From assembly GCA_023413015.1 (NCBI GenBank), contig JAEZQR010000049.1, positions 1-24,716 of the forward strand: a stretch of DNA of 24,716 nt, read 5' to 3'. The stretch comes from Pseudomonadota bacterium. Its GTDB lineage: Bacteria > Pseudomonadota > Alphaproteobacteria > Sphingomonadales > Sphingomonadaceae. The position numbers were made by a program, and so were the translations under genes. Shown one piece after another: positions 5,410 through 14,379 of this stretch. How positions within the stretch are numbered: position 1 is the first letter of the stretch; each line of letters opens with the position of its first letter. Under the pieces are notes generated by a model. It did no database searches, was not told where the DNA came from, and was given only the letters and a program-made list of their open reading frames with translations.

Positions 5410-8223
5410 TCAGCTCCGACGCAGCTGCGCCAGCAGCTGACGGGCGCGCGGTGCCTGCGTGAAGTTCGGAAGCTGAAGCGCCGCCTGCAGCTCGCGCACG
5501 GCTTCATTCGGGCGACCGTTTGCCTGATAGGCCTGCGCTAGGCGCAGACGCATGTCGGGATCGCGCGGCGAGGCCTTCACCGCCGACTGGAGCAGCGTGA
5601 GCCCGCGCTTGGGGTTCGATCCCGTCTCGACAAGGATCTGCCCGAGCGTGTCCTGGATCGCCGGTGACTGCGGCGCCTTCTTCAAGGCAAGCTCGGCGAA
5701 GGCCAGCGCCCGCTTGTCGCGGAGCTGGTGGAAGGCCCAGGCGATATTGTTGAGGATGATCGGGTCGTTGGCGAGCCCCTGACGCCGCAGCTCCTGATAG
5801 GTGGCGATCGCCTGCGGATACTGCCGCGCCTGCAGATAGAGGTCGGCGGTCTGCACCGCAGCCAGCTGATCCTTCGGATTCGCCTTGCGGTACGCCGTCA
5901 TCGTCGCGATCGCCGGCCCGGTCTGGCCAGCGCGCAGGTAAGCTCCCGCCAGACGCGAGGCGACCGAGCGGTCGAAACGGACCTTGCGCGCCGCCTGATA
6001 GGCCGCGATCGCCTGCGGAACCTGACCGGCATTGAGCCGCACGTCGCCAAGAAGCTGGTCGGCCATGTTGGAGCGCGGATAGGCCTTACGCACACGCTCG
6101 ACGAGCGCGAGCGCCTGCGGGAGGCGCTTGGACCGCGATTCGAGGCCGATCAGCGTGGTATAGGCCGGCAGCAAATTCTGCCCCGGCTGTGCCAGCGCTT
6201 CGTTAAGCGCCTGCCGGGCGGCGTCGGTACGACCCTGCGCCATCTGGGCACGTGCGAGCTGCACCCGGGCGGCAACCGATTTGCCTTCCAGCGAAACCAC
6301 CCGCTTGAACGCGCTCTCCGCGTCCTGCGCCCGGCCGGCGGACATATAGATCAGGCCCGCCCCCTGGACCCCGCGCGGGTTGTCCTTGAAGTCGTCCTCG
6401 ATGCCGCGTGCCTCGGTGATGGCGCGATTGGGCTGTCCGGTTTCGAGATAGGCTTGGGCGAGCGCCACCCGCGGCCCGAGTATCAGCGGCTTGGCGGCCG
6501 TCGCGCGCTTCAGCCAGTTGATGCGCTCGGCCGGCTGGCCGCTGCGCTCGGCGAGGCGGGCGAGCCCTACCATGGCGTTCACTTCGTTCCGGTCGATCTC
6601 AAGAATGCGCAGCAGTTCCTGCCGTCCGGCGTCCGTTCGGCCGGTTACGATCAGCAGCTCGGCGAGGTTGCGGCGCGCCTCGATAAAATCGGGCTTCTTC
6701 TGGATAGCCGTGCGGAAATTCGCCTCGGATCCCTTTTTGTCGCCGAGCGCCAGGAGCGCCGCGCCGCGGATATTGTAGCCGATCGGCAGCTGCGGATAGG
6801 CCTTGACGATGCGCTCGGCCGAACCGAGCGCCGCGCGGCTGTTCCCCTGACGCAGGTACAACAGCGAATTGAGCATCAGCGCCTGCAGCGAGTTCGGATC
6901 CTTGCTGAGCACCTCCTGGATCTCGTTGCTGGCGTCGGCCATGTTGCCCTGAACTGCCTGCGCCATCGCGAGCTGCGTGCGCACCGCCGGTACGTTCGGC
7001 GCGGCCTTGGCCGCCTGTTCGAGATATTGCTGGGCGGATTTGAAATCGCCGCGGCGCGCATAGGCCGAGCCCATCAGCGCCAGCGTTCGCGCATCCGCGC
7101 GATTACCGGTCACGAGCGGGCGGAGCGTGTCGATCGCCCCGGCGGGATCGTTCTGGCGGAGCTGGGTCGAGGCATAGAGCTTGCGCGCGATGTCGTTCTG
7201 CGGAACCTGCGCCACCACCTTGCCGAGATATTCCTCCGCCTGCTCCATGTTGTTGAGCTGATAGGCGAGCATGCCCTGAAGCAGCAGCGCGGGCGGGTAG
7301 CGGTTGAGCATGCCCTTGGTGCGCGTCAGCAGCGCATTGGCCTGCTGATAGCGGCCAGCCCGCGCCTCGAGCATCGCCTCCAGGTAAAGCGCCAGCGGAT
7401 GGTCCGGAACGAGGCTGTAGATCTTCTTCAGGTCGGCGCGTGCCGCCTCGTCGCGACGCATGTCGCCGAGCGTGCTCGCCCGTTCCAGTAGCGCCTCGAT
7501 GTTGTTCGGATCGACCTGAAGCGCCTGATTGAAATAGGGCAGCGCCTTCTCGAACCCGTCACGCGCGCGCACGAAGCCGCCCTTCACCAGTAGCGCACGC
7601 ACGTTGGTTGGCTTGAGCGCCAGCGCCCGGTCGATGAGCTTCTCGCCGGCGGCCGGCTGCCGCTGCATCACCTCGAAGCGGGCCAGCTCGGCCAGCGCCT
7701 CGACATCGTTCGGTGCCAGCTTCTGCGCCAGCTCGAATTCGGCACGGGCCCGGTCCGCATCGTCCAGGCCGAGTTGCGCCCGCCCGCGGATCCGCGCGGC
7801 GTAGGAGGCGAATTGCGGCGGCACCAGCTTGGGGTCCGCCTCGGTCAGCGCGCGATCGAACTGGCGCTGCAGGACGAGCGCGGCGGCCATGAGGTGACGC
7901 GTCTTGTCGCGCGGCACGCCGGCGGCGATCGCCTTCTCGACCTCGGTCTGCGCCGCAACGCCGTTGCCAAGTTCCAGCATGACGCGCGCCTGCAGCAGAC
8001 GGGCGAGCGGATCGTTCGGGTTGCTTTGCAGCGCCTTCAGCAGCTCGATGCGTGCGCTGCGGACGTCGCCGCGCTCGAAGAGATCGAAGGCGCGTTGGTA
8101 GGCGCTCGACTTTGCGATCTGCCGGTCAGCCTGGGCGGGCGTCACGATCGACGCTGAAACCAACCCGAGCGCTACGAACGCCACCGCTGCACGCCGACGA
8201 TCACTCCTCGCTTTGTGGCTCAT
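5410..8223 (-). CDS. prsT: XrtA/PEP-CTERM system TPR-repeat protein PrsT
   Basis: A 937-residue exported protein: basic N-terminus, hydrophobic segment VAFVALGLVSASIVTPAQA with probable cleavage after about residue 32, then tetratricopeptide repeats to the C-terminus (for example AFDLFERGDVRSARIELLKAL, ARAEFELAQKLAPNDVEAL, ALPYFNQALQVDPNNIEAL). Size, signal and repeat content fit PrsT, the giant TPR protein encoded beside prsK/prsR in exosortase A (PEP-CTERM) exopolysaccharide loci. Its exact job is not settled; a scaffold for polymer export or protein sorting across the periplasm is the usual guess. It is the last gene of the operon, 64 bases after prsR; GAGGG precedes the ATG. A strong hairpin follows the stop. 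Confidence 0.9.
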   Translation of the reverse strand: MSHKARSDRRRAAVAFVALGLVSASIVTPAQADRQIAKSSAYQRAFDLFERGDVRSARIELLKALQSNPNDPLARLLQARVMLELGNGVAAQTEVEKAIAAGVPRDKTRHLMAAALVLQRQFDRALTEADPKLVPPQFASYAARIRGRAQLGLDDADRARAEFELAQKLAPNDVEALAELARFEVMQRQPAAGEKLIDRALALKPTNVRALLVKGGFVRARDGFEKALPYFNQALQVDPNNIEALLERASTLGDMRRDEAARADLKKIYSLVPDHPLALYLEAMLEARAGRYQQANALLTRTKGMLNRYPPALLLQGMLAYQLNNMEQAEEYLGKVVAQVPQNDIARKLYASTQLRQNDPAGAIDTLRPLVTGNRADARTLALMGSAYARRGDFKSAQQYLEQAAKAAPNVPAVRTQLAMAQAVQGNMADASNEIQEVLSKDPNSLQALMLNSLLYLRQGNSRAALGSAERIVKAYPQLPIGYNIRGAALLALGDKKGSEANFRTAIQKKPDFIEARRNLAELLIVTGRTDAGRQELLRILEIDRNEVNAMVGLARLAERSGQPAERINWLKRATAAKPLILGPRVALAQAYLETGQPNRAITEARGIEDDFKDNPRGVQGAGLIYMSAGRAQDAESAFKRVVSLEGKSVAARVQLARAQMAQGRTDAARQALNEALAQPGQNLLPAYTTLIGLESRSKRLPQALALVERVRKAYPRSNMADQLLGDVRLNAGQVPQAIAAYQAARKVRFDRSVASRLAGAYLRAGQTGPAIATMTAYRKANPKDQLAAVQTADLYLQARQYPQAIATYQELRRQGLANDPIILNNIAWAFHQLRDKRALAFAELALKKAPQSPAIQDTLGQILVETGSNPKRGLTLLQSAVKASPRDPDMRLRLAQAYQANGRPNEAVRELQAALQLPNFTQAPRARQLLAQLRRS

Positions 8224-8246
8224 CCCAACCCTCGACTTTCACAAAG

Positions 8247-8264
8247 GCGCCGATGTTCCGGCGC
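8247..8264 (-). terminator. GC hairpin between prsR and prsT (possible attenuator)
   Basis: GCGCCG (8247-8252), a six-base loop and CGGCGC (8259-8264) form a perfect stem in the 64-base prsR-prsT gap. On the minus strand it is followed by CTTTGTG, a poor T-tract. It may lower or buffer read-through into prsT, or mark a processing site. Confidence 0.35.
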
Positions 8265-8287
8265 GACCTACCCGCCGGGCTAAACGC

Positions 8288-9643
8288 TCAAACCTCGATA
8301 TTGTGCTGCTTCAGGAGGTCGTAGAACGTCGGCCGGCTGATCCCGAGCAGCTTGGCCGCGTTCGAGATGTTGTTTTCGGTCCGCGCCAGCGCCACCCGGA
8401 TCGCCTTGCGTTCGGCGAGCTCGCGTGCGGCCTTGAGGTTCAGCAGCTCCGCCTCGTCCGGCGTCTCGCCCAGGTCGAGGTCGGCCGCGGCGATGCGCGA
8501 TCCCTCCGCCATGATGACGGCCCGCTTCATGCGGTTCTCCAGCTCGCGCACGTTGCCGGGCCAGTGCCAGGCGTTGAGCGCGGCGAGCGCGTCGGGCGTG
8601 AAGCCCTTGACGTTGCGATTGAGGCTGCGCCCGAACTTCTGCAGGAAATGATGCGCGAGCAGCGTCGCATCGCCGTGGCGCTCCGCCAACGGCGGTATCC
8701 GAACCACGATCTCGGCCAAGCGATAATAGAGGTCCTCGCGGAACCGTTCCCCGGCGATCATCGCGTCGAGGTCCTGATGCGTAGCGCACACGATGCGCAC
8801 ATCGACCGGGATCTGCTTGCGCCCGCCGATGCGCTCGATCACCCGCTCCTGAAGGAAGCGCAGCAGCTTGACTTGGAGCGGCAGCGGGATGTCGCCGACC
8901 TCATCGAGGAACAGCGTGCCGCCCTGCGCCAGCTCGATCTTGCCCTCGGTCGTCTTGATCGCACCGGTGAACGCGCCCTTCTCGTAGCCGAACAGCTCGG
9001 CCTCGAGCAGGTTCTCGGGGATCGCGGCGCAGTTGATTGCGACGAACGGCTTGGCCTTGCGCGGGCTCTTGTCATGCAGGCCGCGCGCCAGCAGCTCCTT
9101 GCCGGTCCCGCTCGCCCCCAGCAGCATCACCGACACGTCGGCACCCGCGACGCGCTCGATCATGCGGGCCACCTTGAGCATCTCGGGAGCGGCGGTGATC
9201 ATGCCGCCGAGCACGCCGCTGCCCGGCTGCTCCGCCAACCGGCGGTTCTCCGCCTCGATATCGTGGAGATGGAAGGCGCGGCGGACGATGAGGCCGAGTT
9301 CGTCGATATCGACCGGCTTCTGGTAGAAGTCGTAGGCGCCGGACGCGACCGCGCGCAATGCGCTCTCGCGCGCGCCGTGCCCCGAGGCGACGATGATCTT
9401 GGTGTCGGGCTTGAGCCGCTGGATCTCCTCGAGCGTGGCGAAGCCTTCGCTCGTTCCGTCCGGATCGGGCGGCAGCCCCAGATCGAGCGTGACCACCGCC
9501 GGCTCATGCGCGCGCAGCGCGTCGATCGCCGCCGTACGGCTCCCGGCGACGATCACCTCATAATCCTCGTAGGACCATTTGAGCTGGCGCTGCAGCCCCT
9601 CGTCGTCCTCCACCACCAGCAGCTTGCGCGGCTTATCCGCCAT
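8288..9643 (-). CDS. prsR: PEP-CTERM system sigma-54-dependent response regulator PrsR
   Basis: A 451-residue NtrC-type regulator. The receiver domain (1-125) has acidic residues D13/D14, phospho-acceptor D54 (VTLDLGLP) and K109 (YQKP). The AAA+ domain (about 145-375) has Walker A GASGTGKE (176-183), the sigma-54-contacting GAFTGA loop (223-228) intact, and Walker B GTLFLDE (242-248). The C-terminus is a Fis-type helix-turn-helix (NNISNAAKLLGISRPTFYDLLKQH). It should open sigma-54 promoters, in known systems those of PEP-CTERM protein and exopolysaccharide genes, when phosphorylated by PrsK. Its ATG overlaps the prsK stop in TGATG. No convincing -24/-12 site for it was found in this window, so its targets are probably elsewhere. 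Confidence 0.93.
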   Translation of the reverse strand: MADKPRKLLVVEDDEGLQRQLKWSYEDYEVIVAGSRTAAIDALRAHEPAVVTLDLGLPPDPDGTSEGFATLEEIQRLKPDTKIIVASGHGARESALRAVASGAYDFYQKPVDIDELGLIVRRAFHLHDIEAENRRLAEQPGSGVLGGMITAAPEMLKVARMIERVAGADVSVMLLGASGTGKELLARGLHDKSPRKAKPFVAINCAAIPENLLEAELFGYEKGAFTGAIKTTEGKIELAQGGTLFLDEVGDIPLPLQVKLLRFLQERVIERIGGRKQIPVDVRIVCATHQDLDAMIAGERFREDLYYRLAEIVVRIPPLAERHGDATLLAHHFLQKFGRSLNRNVKGFTPDALAALNAWHWPGNVRELENRMKRAVIMAEGSRIAAADLDLGETPDEAELLNLKAARELAERKAIRVALARTENNISNAAKLLGISRPTFYDLLKQHNIEV

Positions 9644-11703
9644 CAGGCCCGCTTCCTCTCCCTTGCCTCTGCCGCCAGCGGCAGCATCACGGTGAACAAC
9701 GTCCCCTCGCCCTCCCGGCTGGCGACGTCGAGACGGCCGCCCATCGAGCGGGCGATCTCGCGCGCCTCGAAGGCGCCGATGCCGAAGCCGTGCGCCTTGG
9801 TCGACCGGAAGGGCTTGAACAACTCGTTACGTACGAACGCTGCCGACATGCCCGTGCCGCGGTCCTCGACATCGACCCGCGCCATCCCGCCTTCACTGCG
9901 CATGGTAACGGTTACCGGGGCATCCGGTTCGCTCGCGTCGATCGCATTTTGCACGAGATGCGTGAAAAGCTGCTCCAGCCGGCCGGCGTCGCCGGCCACC
10001 TCGAGCGGCTGCGCGGTCAGCGACAGCTCCTGGTGCGCCGCCTTCTTGGCGTCGACAACCTGCCGCAGCAGCGCGGCCAGATCGACGGCCCCCTTCTCCT
10101 CCGGCTTGCCGCTGTTGTGCTGCGCCAGCCGGGCGAGCAGGTCGTTCATCTTGCCGACCGAGCTTTGCAGGGTTGCCACCATGTCGGCGCGGAACTCAGG
10201 ATTGTCGGCATGGCGCTCGGCATTGCGCGCGACGAGGCTCAGCTGGCTGACCAGATTCTTGATATCGTGCATGATGAAGGCGAAGCGCCGGTTGAATTCC
10301 TCGAACTTCTGCGCTTCGGCGAGTGCCGACTGGCTCGCCGCCTCGGCGATGTAGCTCGCGGCCTGCGTCCCGACCGTGCGCAGCAGGTCGAAATCCTCCC
10401 AGTTGAGTTCGCGCTCGGCAAGCGACCGCTCGATCACGATGAAGCCCGCCAGCCGCTCGAGGTGGATGAGCGGGACGATCAGCCACGCCTGCTCGTCGGC
10501 CGCGAAGTCCGGCGGCGCGGCGCCGTTATAATCCCCCTCGCCGGCACGAAGCTCGTCGAGGTCGACGATGCGCCCGCGCTCACCGAGGAACCGCAGCAGC
10601 CCGTCGTCGGATGCGAGCCGGCCGGCGACGAGCGCGCGATAGTTCCAGCGCGCGGTCAGCTCGTAGGCGCCGTCGTCGCCGGGTGCGTAGAGCGCACCGC
10701 CGGGCGAGTCGACGATCTCGCAGACCGCCTGCACCACGCGCTCCGACAAGTCGCCGTAGCCCGGGCCGGTGCGCGACACGGTGGCGATGAAACGCAGCCA
10801 CTCCTGCCGGTAATCATATTTGTAGGCAAAGAAATGCTTGTTGATCCAAACGCGCGCCGACGCGCGGAAGGTGCCGGAGAACAGCACGACGGCCGCCAGG
10901 ATCAGCATCGCGGCGAAGAAGCTGATCTCGAGTAGCCGGCCCCAGTCGCCGCCAACGAGACGCAGCGCCCAGGCGGCGAGCGCCATCGCGATGAGATAGC
11001 CGCCGATCCCGGCCAGCGACAGCGTCTGGAACACCACCTGGCGCGACAGCTGCAGCTGCCACTGGCGGTTCCGGCGTGCGGACAGCGCGATGAGCGGGAC
11101 GACCAGCGCATCCGCCGCCCCGCGGACCGTGAACAAGTCGAGGCTCAACTTCCCGGAGAGGAAGTAGAGCGTGTACATGTTGAGGTCGTAGCCGAACAGG
11201 AAGCCGACACCGATGCACAGCAGCCGGATCCCCCAGCGGTTGGAGGGAGCGGTGTTGATGTAGAGGTTGTGCACCAGGACCACGCCCCCGATCGCGGTGG
11301 CGAGGCGCGCCATCAGGAACAGATAGGCAAGGCCGGGCGCGAGCGGCTTGGCCACCAGAAGGTCGAGACCGAGCTGCCCCAGCGCGACGAGCCCGAGCCC
11401 GACCGAGATGACATAGGAGGAACTCTTCGGCCCGCCAGCCTGCCAGGAACTCGCCAGGAGCGAGGCGAGGAAGGCGATCCAGCTTGCGGTGCGCAGCGTT
11501 TCGGCCGGCGAGACGAGCGCGGCATAGTTTCCGCCATAGCGACTTGCCAGGACGACGAGCCCGGCCCAGGCGGCCGTCACGAGGCAGGCCGCGATCAGCC
11601 ACAGGCTCGCCGACGCCTGCTCGCGCCGCATCAGCAGCACCGCCGCCAGCCCGCCAAAGCCGAGGCAGGCGATCAGATGGCTGACGGCGCCGACGTCGAT
11701 CAT
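9643..11703 (-). CDS. prsK: XrtA/PEP-CTERM system membrane histidine kinase PrsK
   Basis: A 686-residue sensor kinase. Residues 1-280 hold about eight transmembrane segments; a GAF-like domain follows at about 310-455; a coiled linker leads to the phosphorylation site H479 in FAFIMHDIKNLVSQLS; the HATPase_c domain has its N box near N586 (LVQNAIDAS), G1 box EDRGTGM and the later GFGIGAFEAREIA. This layout is that of PrsK, partner of PrsR. The kinase probably senses a membrane or envelope state; the ligand is unknown. A strong ribosome site (GGGAGGGAGGT) lies five bases before the ATG. It sits 34 bases after the sugar transferase gene and overlaps prsR by one base. Confidence 0.93.
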   Translation of the reverse strand: MIDVGAVSHLIACLGFGGLAAVLLMRREQASASLWLIAACLVTAAWAGLVVLASRYGGNYAALVSPAETLRTASWIAFLASLLASSWQAGGPKSSSYVISVGLGLVALGQLGLDLLVAKPLAPGLAYLFLMARLATAIGGVVLVHNLYINTAPSNRWGIRLLCIGVGFLFGYDLNMYTLYFLSGKLSLDLFTVRGAADALVVPLIALSARRNRQWQLQLSRQVVFQTLSLAGIGGYLIAMALAAWALRLVGGDWGRLLEISFFAAMLILAAVVLFSGTFRASARVWINKHFFAYKYDYRQEWLRFIATVSRTGPGYGDLSERVVQAVCEIVDSPGGALYAPGDDGAYELTARWNYRALVAGRLASDDGLLRFLGERGRIVDLDELRAGEGDYNGAAPPDFAADEQAWLIVPLIHLERLAGFIVIERSLAERELNWEDFDLLRTVGTQAASYIAEAASQSALAEAQKFEEFNRRFAFIMHDIKNLVSQLSLVARNAERHADNPEFRADMVATLQSSVGKMNDLLARLAQHNSGKPEEKGAVDLAALLRQVVDAKKAAHQELSLTAQPLEVAGDAGRLEQLFTHLVQNAIDASEPDAPVTVTMRSEGGMARVDVEDRGTGMSAAFVRNELFKPFRSTKAHGFGIGAFEAREIARSMGGRLDVASREGEGTLFTVMLPLAAEARERKRA

Positions 11704-11737
11704 CGGACCTCCCTCCCCGGCTTGCCCGCCGCGCCCC

Positions 11738-13120
11738 TCATCGCACGCCGTCCCGCCAGAGCACGACCCGGACCGTCTGGATGAGGATCAACAGGTCGAG
11801 GAACAGGCTGTAGTTCTTCACATAGTAGAGGTCATATTCCAGCTTGTGCCGGGCATCCTCGACGCTGGCGCCGTAAGGATAGTTGAGCTGCGCCCAGCCG
11901 GTGATGCCGGGCTTCACGACGTGGCGCTCGTTGTAGAACGGGATCTGCTCGGCCAGCTCGCGCACGAAGAAGGGCCGCTCCGGGCGCGGGCCGACGAAGC
12001 TCATGTCCCCTTTCAGCACGCAGAAGATCTGCGGGATCTCGTCGATCCGGGTGGCGCGGATGAAGCGGCCGATCGGCGTGACGCGCGGATCGTCCTGCTG
12101 CGCCCACTGCGGCTTGCCGTCCTTTTCGGCATCCACCGCCATCGAGCGGAACTTGATGACATCGAACGGCTGCCCGAGCTGCCCCACGCGCTCCTGTCGG
12201 TAGAAGATCGGGCCGGGGCTGGTCAGCTTGATCAGAAGCGCCGTCACCAAGAGGATCGGGGACGACAGCGTCAGCAGCAGCGAGCTGGCGACGACGTCGA
12301 ACAGACGCTTGGTGATGACGGCCTGTCGTTGCGCGCCGAGGAAACCATCGGAGAAGATCAGCCAAGAGGGCGATACCGAGGCGAGATCGACGCGCCCGGT
12401 CTCGCGTTCCAGGAAGCTCGACATCTCGCAGACGCGAATACCCGAGAGCTTGGCCTGGAGCAGCTCGTCGACCGGCAACGCGCCGCGGCGCTCCTCGATC
12501 GCCAGCACGATGTCATCGACCCTATGCTGCGTCGCCAACCTGAAGATGGAGCCGGCTTGCTCGCGCGGCACCGCCCTGCCGACCGTCGGCTCCTGATCGG
12601 TCATCCTGATACTCTCGACGACCTGGAACCCGGCCTCGGGCGCTTGGCTGACGTCGATCAGCTTGGCGGCACGATCGCCAGCGCCCAGGACCAGGACGCG
12701 CCGGCGCAGCCGGTCCCAGTTCACCAACCGCGAGAAGACGCTGCGAGCGATGACGAGCGAGGTGAAGGAGAGCAGCGCGGCATAGAACAGTATCGACCGC
12801 CACAGCGCCACACCCGGCAGCGCATAGAAGATTACCGACAGCGCGGCCGAGCCGATCGCGAACGCCGCCAGCAGGCGGGTCACGGTCATGCGCAGCGTGC
12901 GGAAGCCCTCATATTGATAGAGGCCGACCGCCAGCATCACCAGCGACATGACGACCGCGAAGATCAGCGTCTCCGTCAGATGCGCTTCGTTCGGATCGGT
13001 ATCGATCTGCAGTGCACGCAGCCGCCATGCCACATCCGCAGAGACCAGCAGCAGCAGGAACTCGATGACGCCGAGCACCAGCAGCGGTGTCGGGACGTAG
13101 TGTTTGAACAGTCGAATCAC
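11738..13120 (-). CDS. PEP-CTERM-associated undecaprenyl-phosphate sugar transferase (TIGR03013-like)
   Basis: A 460-residue polyprenyl-phosphate hexose-1-phosphate transferase. The N-terminal half has four or five membrane helices (about 11-30, 52-70, 82-100, 105-127) and a nucleotide-fold domain (RRVLVLGAGDRAAKLI, 140-155). The catalytic bacterial sugar transferase domain starts at KRLFDVVAS (271) and has PIFYRQERVG, FRSM, the DEIPQ motif (360-364), VGPRPE and KPGITGWAQ. It loads the first sugar onto the lipid carrier at the cytoplasmic face to begin exopolysaccharide synthesis. I chose the GTG at 13120, with GGGGA five bases before it, because homologues begin with a short basic end and helix; the frame stays open to 13381 without family-like sequence. 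First gene of the prs operon. No clear promoter was seen in 13121-13400. Confidence 0.88.
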   Translation of the reverse strand: MIRLFKHYVPTPLLVLGVIEFLLLLVSADVAWRLRALQIDTDPNEAHLTETLIFAVVMSLVMLAVGLYQYEGFRTLRMTVTRLLAAFAIGSAALSVIFYALPGVALWRSILFYAALLSFTSLVIARSVFSRLVNWDRLRRRVLVLGAGDRAAKLIDVSQAPEAGFQVVESIRMTDQEPTVGRAVPREQAGSIFRLATQHRVDDIVLAIEERRGALPVDELLQAKLSGIRVCEMSSFLERETGRVDLASVSPSWLIFSDGFLGAQRQAVITKRLFDVVASSLLLTLSSPILLVTALLIKLTSPGPIFYRQERVGQLGQPFDVIKFRSMAVDAEKDGKPQWAQQDDPRVTPIGRFIRATRIDEIPQIFCVLKGDMSFVGPRPERPFFVRELAEQIPFYNERHVVKPGITGWAQLNYPYGASVEDARHKLEYDLYYVKNYSLFLDLLILIQTVRVVLWRDGVR

Positions 13121-13400
13121 GCCGATCCCCGGGCAGCGTGGGCGGTCCAGATGCCGGCTGCACGTGATACGAACGCGCCGTGCGCGCCCGCCCGCCGCCG
13201 CCTGAAGGCGGTGACGTCCCGATGGCAATCGACGTTCATGGCCCAACCCGAACGCATGGTTATGTCGGTACAATGATCGGGAAGCCGAATTTCTCCGGAA
13301 ACCCTGCGTTCGATACGATCGCCGTCTCGAATATGCCGGACGCAAGGCCGCGCGCTCACAGGGCAAGGCTCGGAGCGGCAATGAACGAGATTTCAGAGAG

Positions 13401-13493
13401 TGGCGGTGTCGGAGGGATTCGAACCCTCGATACGAGTTATCCCCGTATAACGGTTTAGCAAACCGCCGCCTTCAGCCGCTCGGCCACGACACC
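13401..13493 (-). tRNA. tRNA-Ser(GCT)
   Basis: A 93-base class II tRNA with encoded GCCA end. Acceptor arms GGTGTCG / CGACACC; anticodon stem GCGGT/ACCGT around the loop TTGCTAA (anticodon GCT); a long variable arm (TATACGGGGATAACTCGTA); T-arm GGTTCGAATCC. It reads AGC/AGU serine codons. Confidence 0.96.
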
Positions 13494-13503
13494 TGCGAGG
13501 CGC

Positions 13504-13532
13504 GATATAGACGAGGCTTTCCGGCGGTTCAA
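13504..13532 (-). promoter_or_regulatory. Promoter of tRNA-Ser
   Basis: Minus strand TTGAAC (13532-13527), 17-base spacer, TATATC (13509-13504), with the tRNA 5' end 10 bases beyond the -10. The -35 overlaps the stop codon of the crotonase gene upstream (13529-13531). Confidence 0.65.
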
Positions 13533-14326
13533 CGTCCCGTGAACGTCGGCGTTCGTTTCTCGATCGTAGCGGCCACGCCCTCGGCATGATCTTCGGTCAG
13601 GTGCATCAGCGCCTGCCCGGCCGCGCTCAGCTCCATCAGCGTCTCGTAGCTCGCGCTCTGCCCTTGGCGGAGCAACGTCTTGGCGAGCCGCAATGCCTGC
13701 GGCGGCTGCGCGGCGATGCGCCCGGCGAGCGCCAGCGCCTCGTCGAGCAGGCGGTCGGCGGGGGCGATTCGACTGACGAGGCCCCATTCCTGCGCGGTCG
13801 CGGCATCGATCACGTCGCCGGTGAACAGCAGCTCGGCCGCGCGGCTCATGCCGATCGCCCGCGGCAGCAGCCACGCGCCGCCGTCGCCGGGAATGAGGCC
13901 GAGCTTGAGGAACGTGACGCCGAACTTCGCCGTGTCGGCGGCGATTCTCACGTCGGCAAGGCAGGCCACGTCGCAACCCAGCCCGATCGCCGGCCCGTTG
14001 ACGGCGGCGATCAGCGGCACCTCCAGCCCGTAGATCGCCCGCACCAGCCGGTGGATGTTGGTGCGATAATTCTCGCGGATGTCCGCGCTGCTGCCGCCGA
14101 AGGCGCCGGCGCGGTCGCGCATCGCCTTGATATCGCCGCCGGCCGAGAAGGCGCGCCCCGCCCCCGTCAACACCGCACAGCGGATGCCGCGGTCGGCGTT
14201 GACCTCGGCGCAGACCGCCGCGATCGCATCGCCGTCGCCGGGACTGCCCAAGGCGTTCATCGCTTCGGGACGGTTGAGGGTCAGCAGCGCCACCGCGCCG
14301 CGGCGTTCCAGCGTCATCAGGGTCAT
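13529..14326 (-). CDS. Enoyl-CoA hydratase/isomerase (crotonase) family protein
   Basis: A 265-residue crotonase-fold enzyme. It has the first oxyanion-hole strand AFSAGGDIKAM (59-69) and the second NGPAIGLGCDVA (110-121). The two glutamates used by classical enoyl-CoA hydratase are absent: the position after GLGC is D119, and the FGxPE glutamate is F139. Instead IPGDGG places D148 in the region where isomerase-type members such as PaaG use an Asp. It therefore acts on an acyl-CoA, but hydration of enoyl-CoA is doubtful; isomerisation or another crotonase reaction fits better. Start: ATG at 14326, or at 14317; the frame is open further upstream without similarity. It is divergent from the DUF1289 gene. 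Confidence 0.85.
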   Translation of the reverse strand: MTLMTLERRGAVALLTLNRPEAMNALGSPGDGDAIAAVCAEVNADRGIRCAVLTGAGRAFSAGGDIKAMRDRAGAFGGSSADIRENYRTNIHRLVRAIYGLEVPLIAAVNGPAIGLGCDVACLADVRIAADTAKFGVTFLKLGLIPGDGGAWLLPRAIGMSRAAELLFTGDVIDAATAQEWGLVSRIAPADRLLDEALALAGRIAAQPPQALRLAKTLLRQGQSASYETLMELSAAGQALMHLTEDHAEGVAATIEKRTPTFTGR

Positions 14327-14379
14327 GACCGATCCATGACCCGCGCGACAGGCGCTGTCCACTTCGCTATGTCGCGCAG

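Noticed and set aside
5728..7491. A 587-codon + strand frame opposite prsT, and similarly long + strand frames at 8213-10354 and 11846-13276.
   Set aside because: All are antisense shadows of prsT, prsR/prsK and the sugar transferase; no domains, no ribosome sites.
8224..8287. Sigma-54 promoter before prsT, and one before the sugar transferase (around 13200-13240).
   Set aside because: No GG/GC pair at the required -24/-12 spacing; the best candidate has a TTGC but not the TGGCAC element.
13121..13381. An N-terminal extension of the sugar transferase to 13381.
   Set aside because: The extra 87 codons are Arg-rich and unlike the family; the GTG at 13120 with a ribosome site gives the expected start before the first membrane helix.
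13180..13458. A + strand frame ending in GGVGGIRTLDTSYPRITV.
   Set aside because: The ending is a translation of the tRNA-Ser complement, a well-known false protein.
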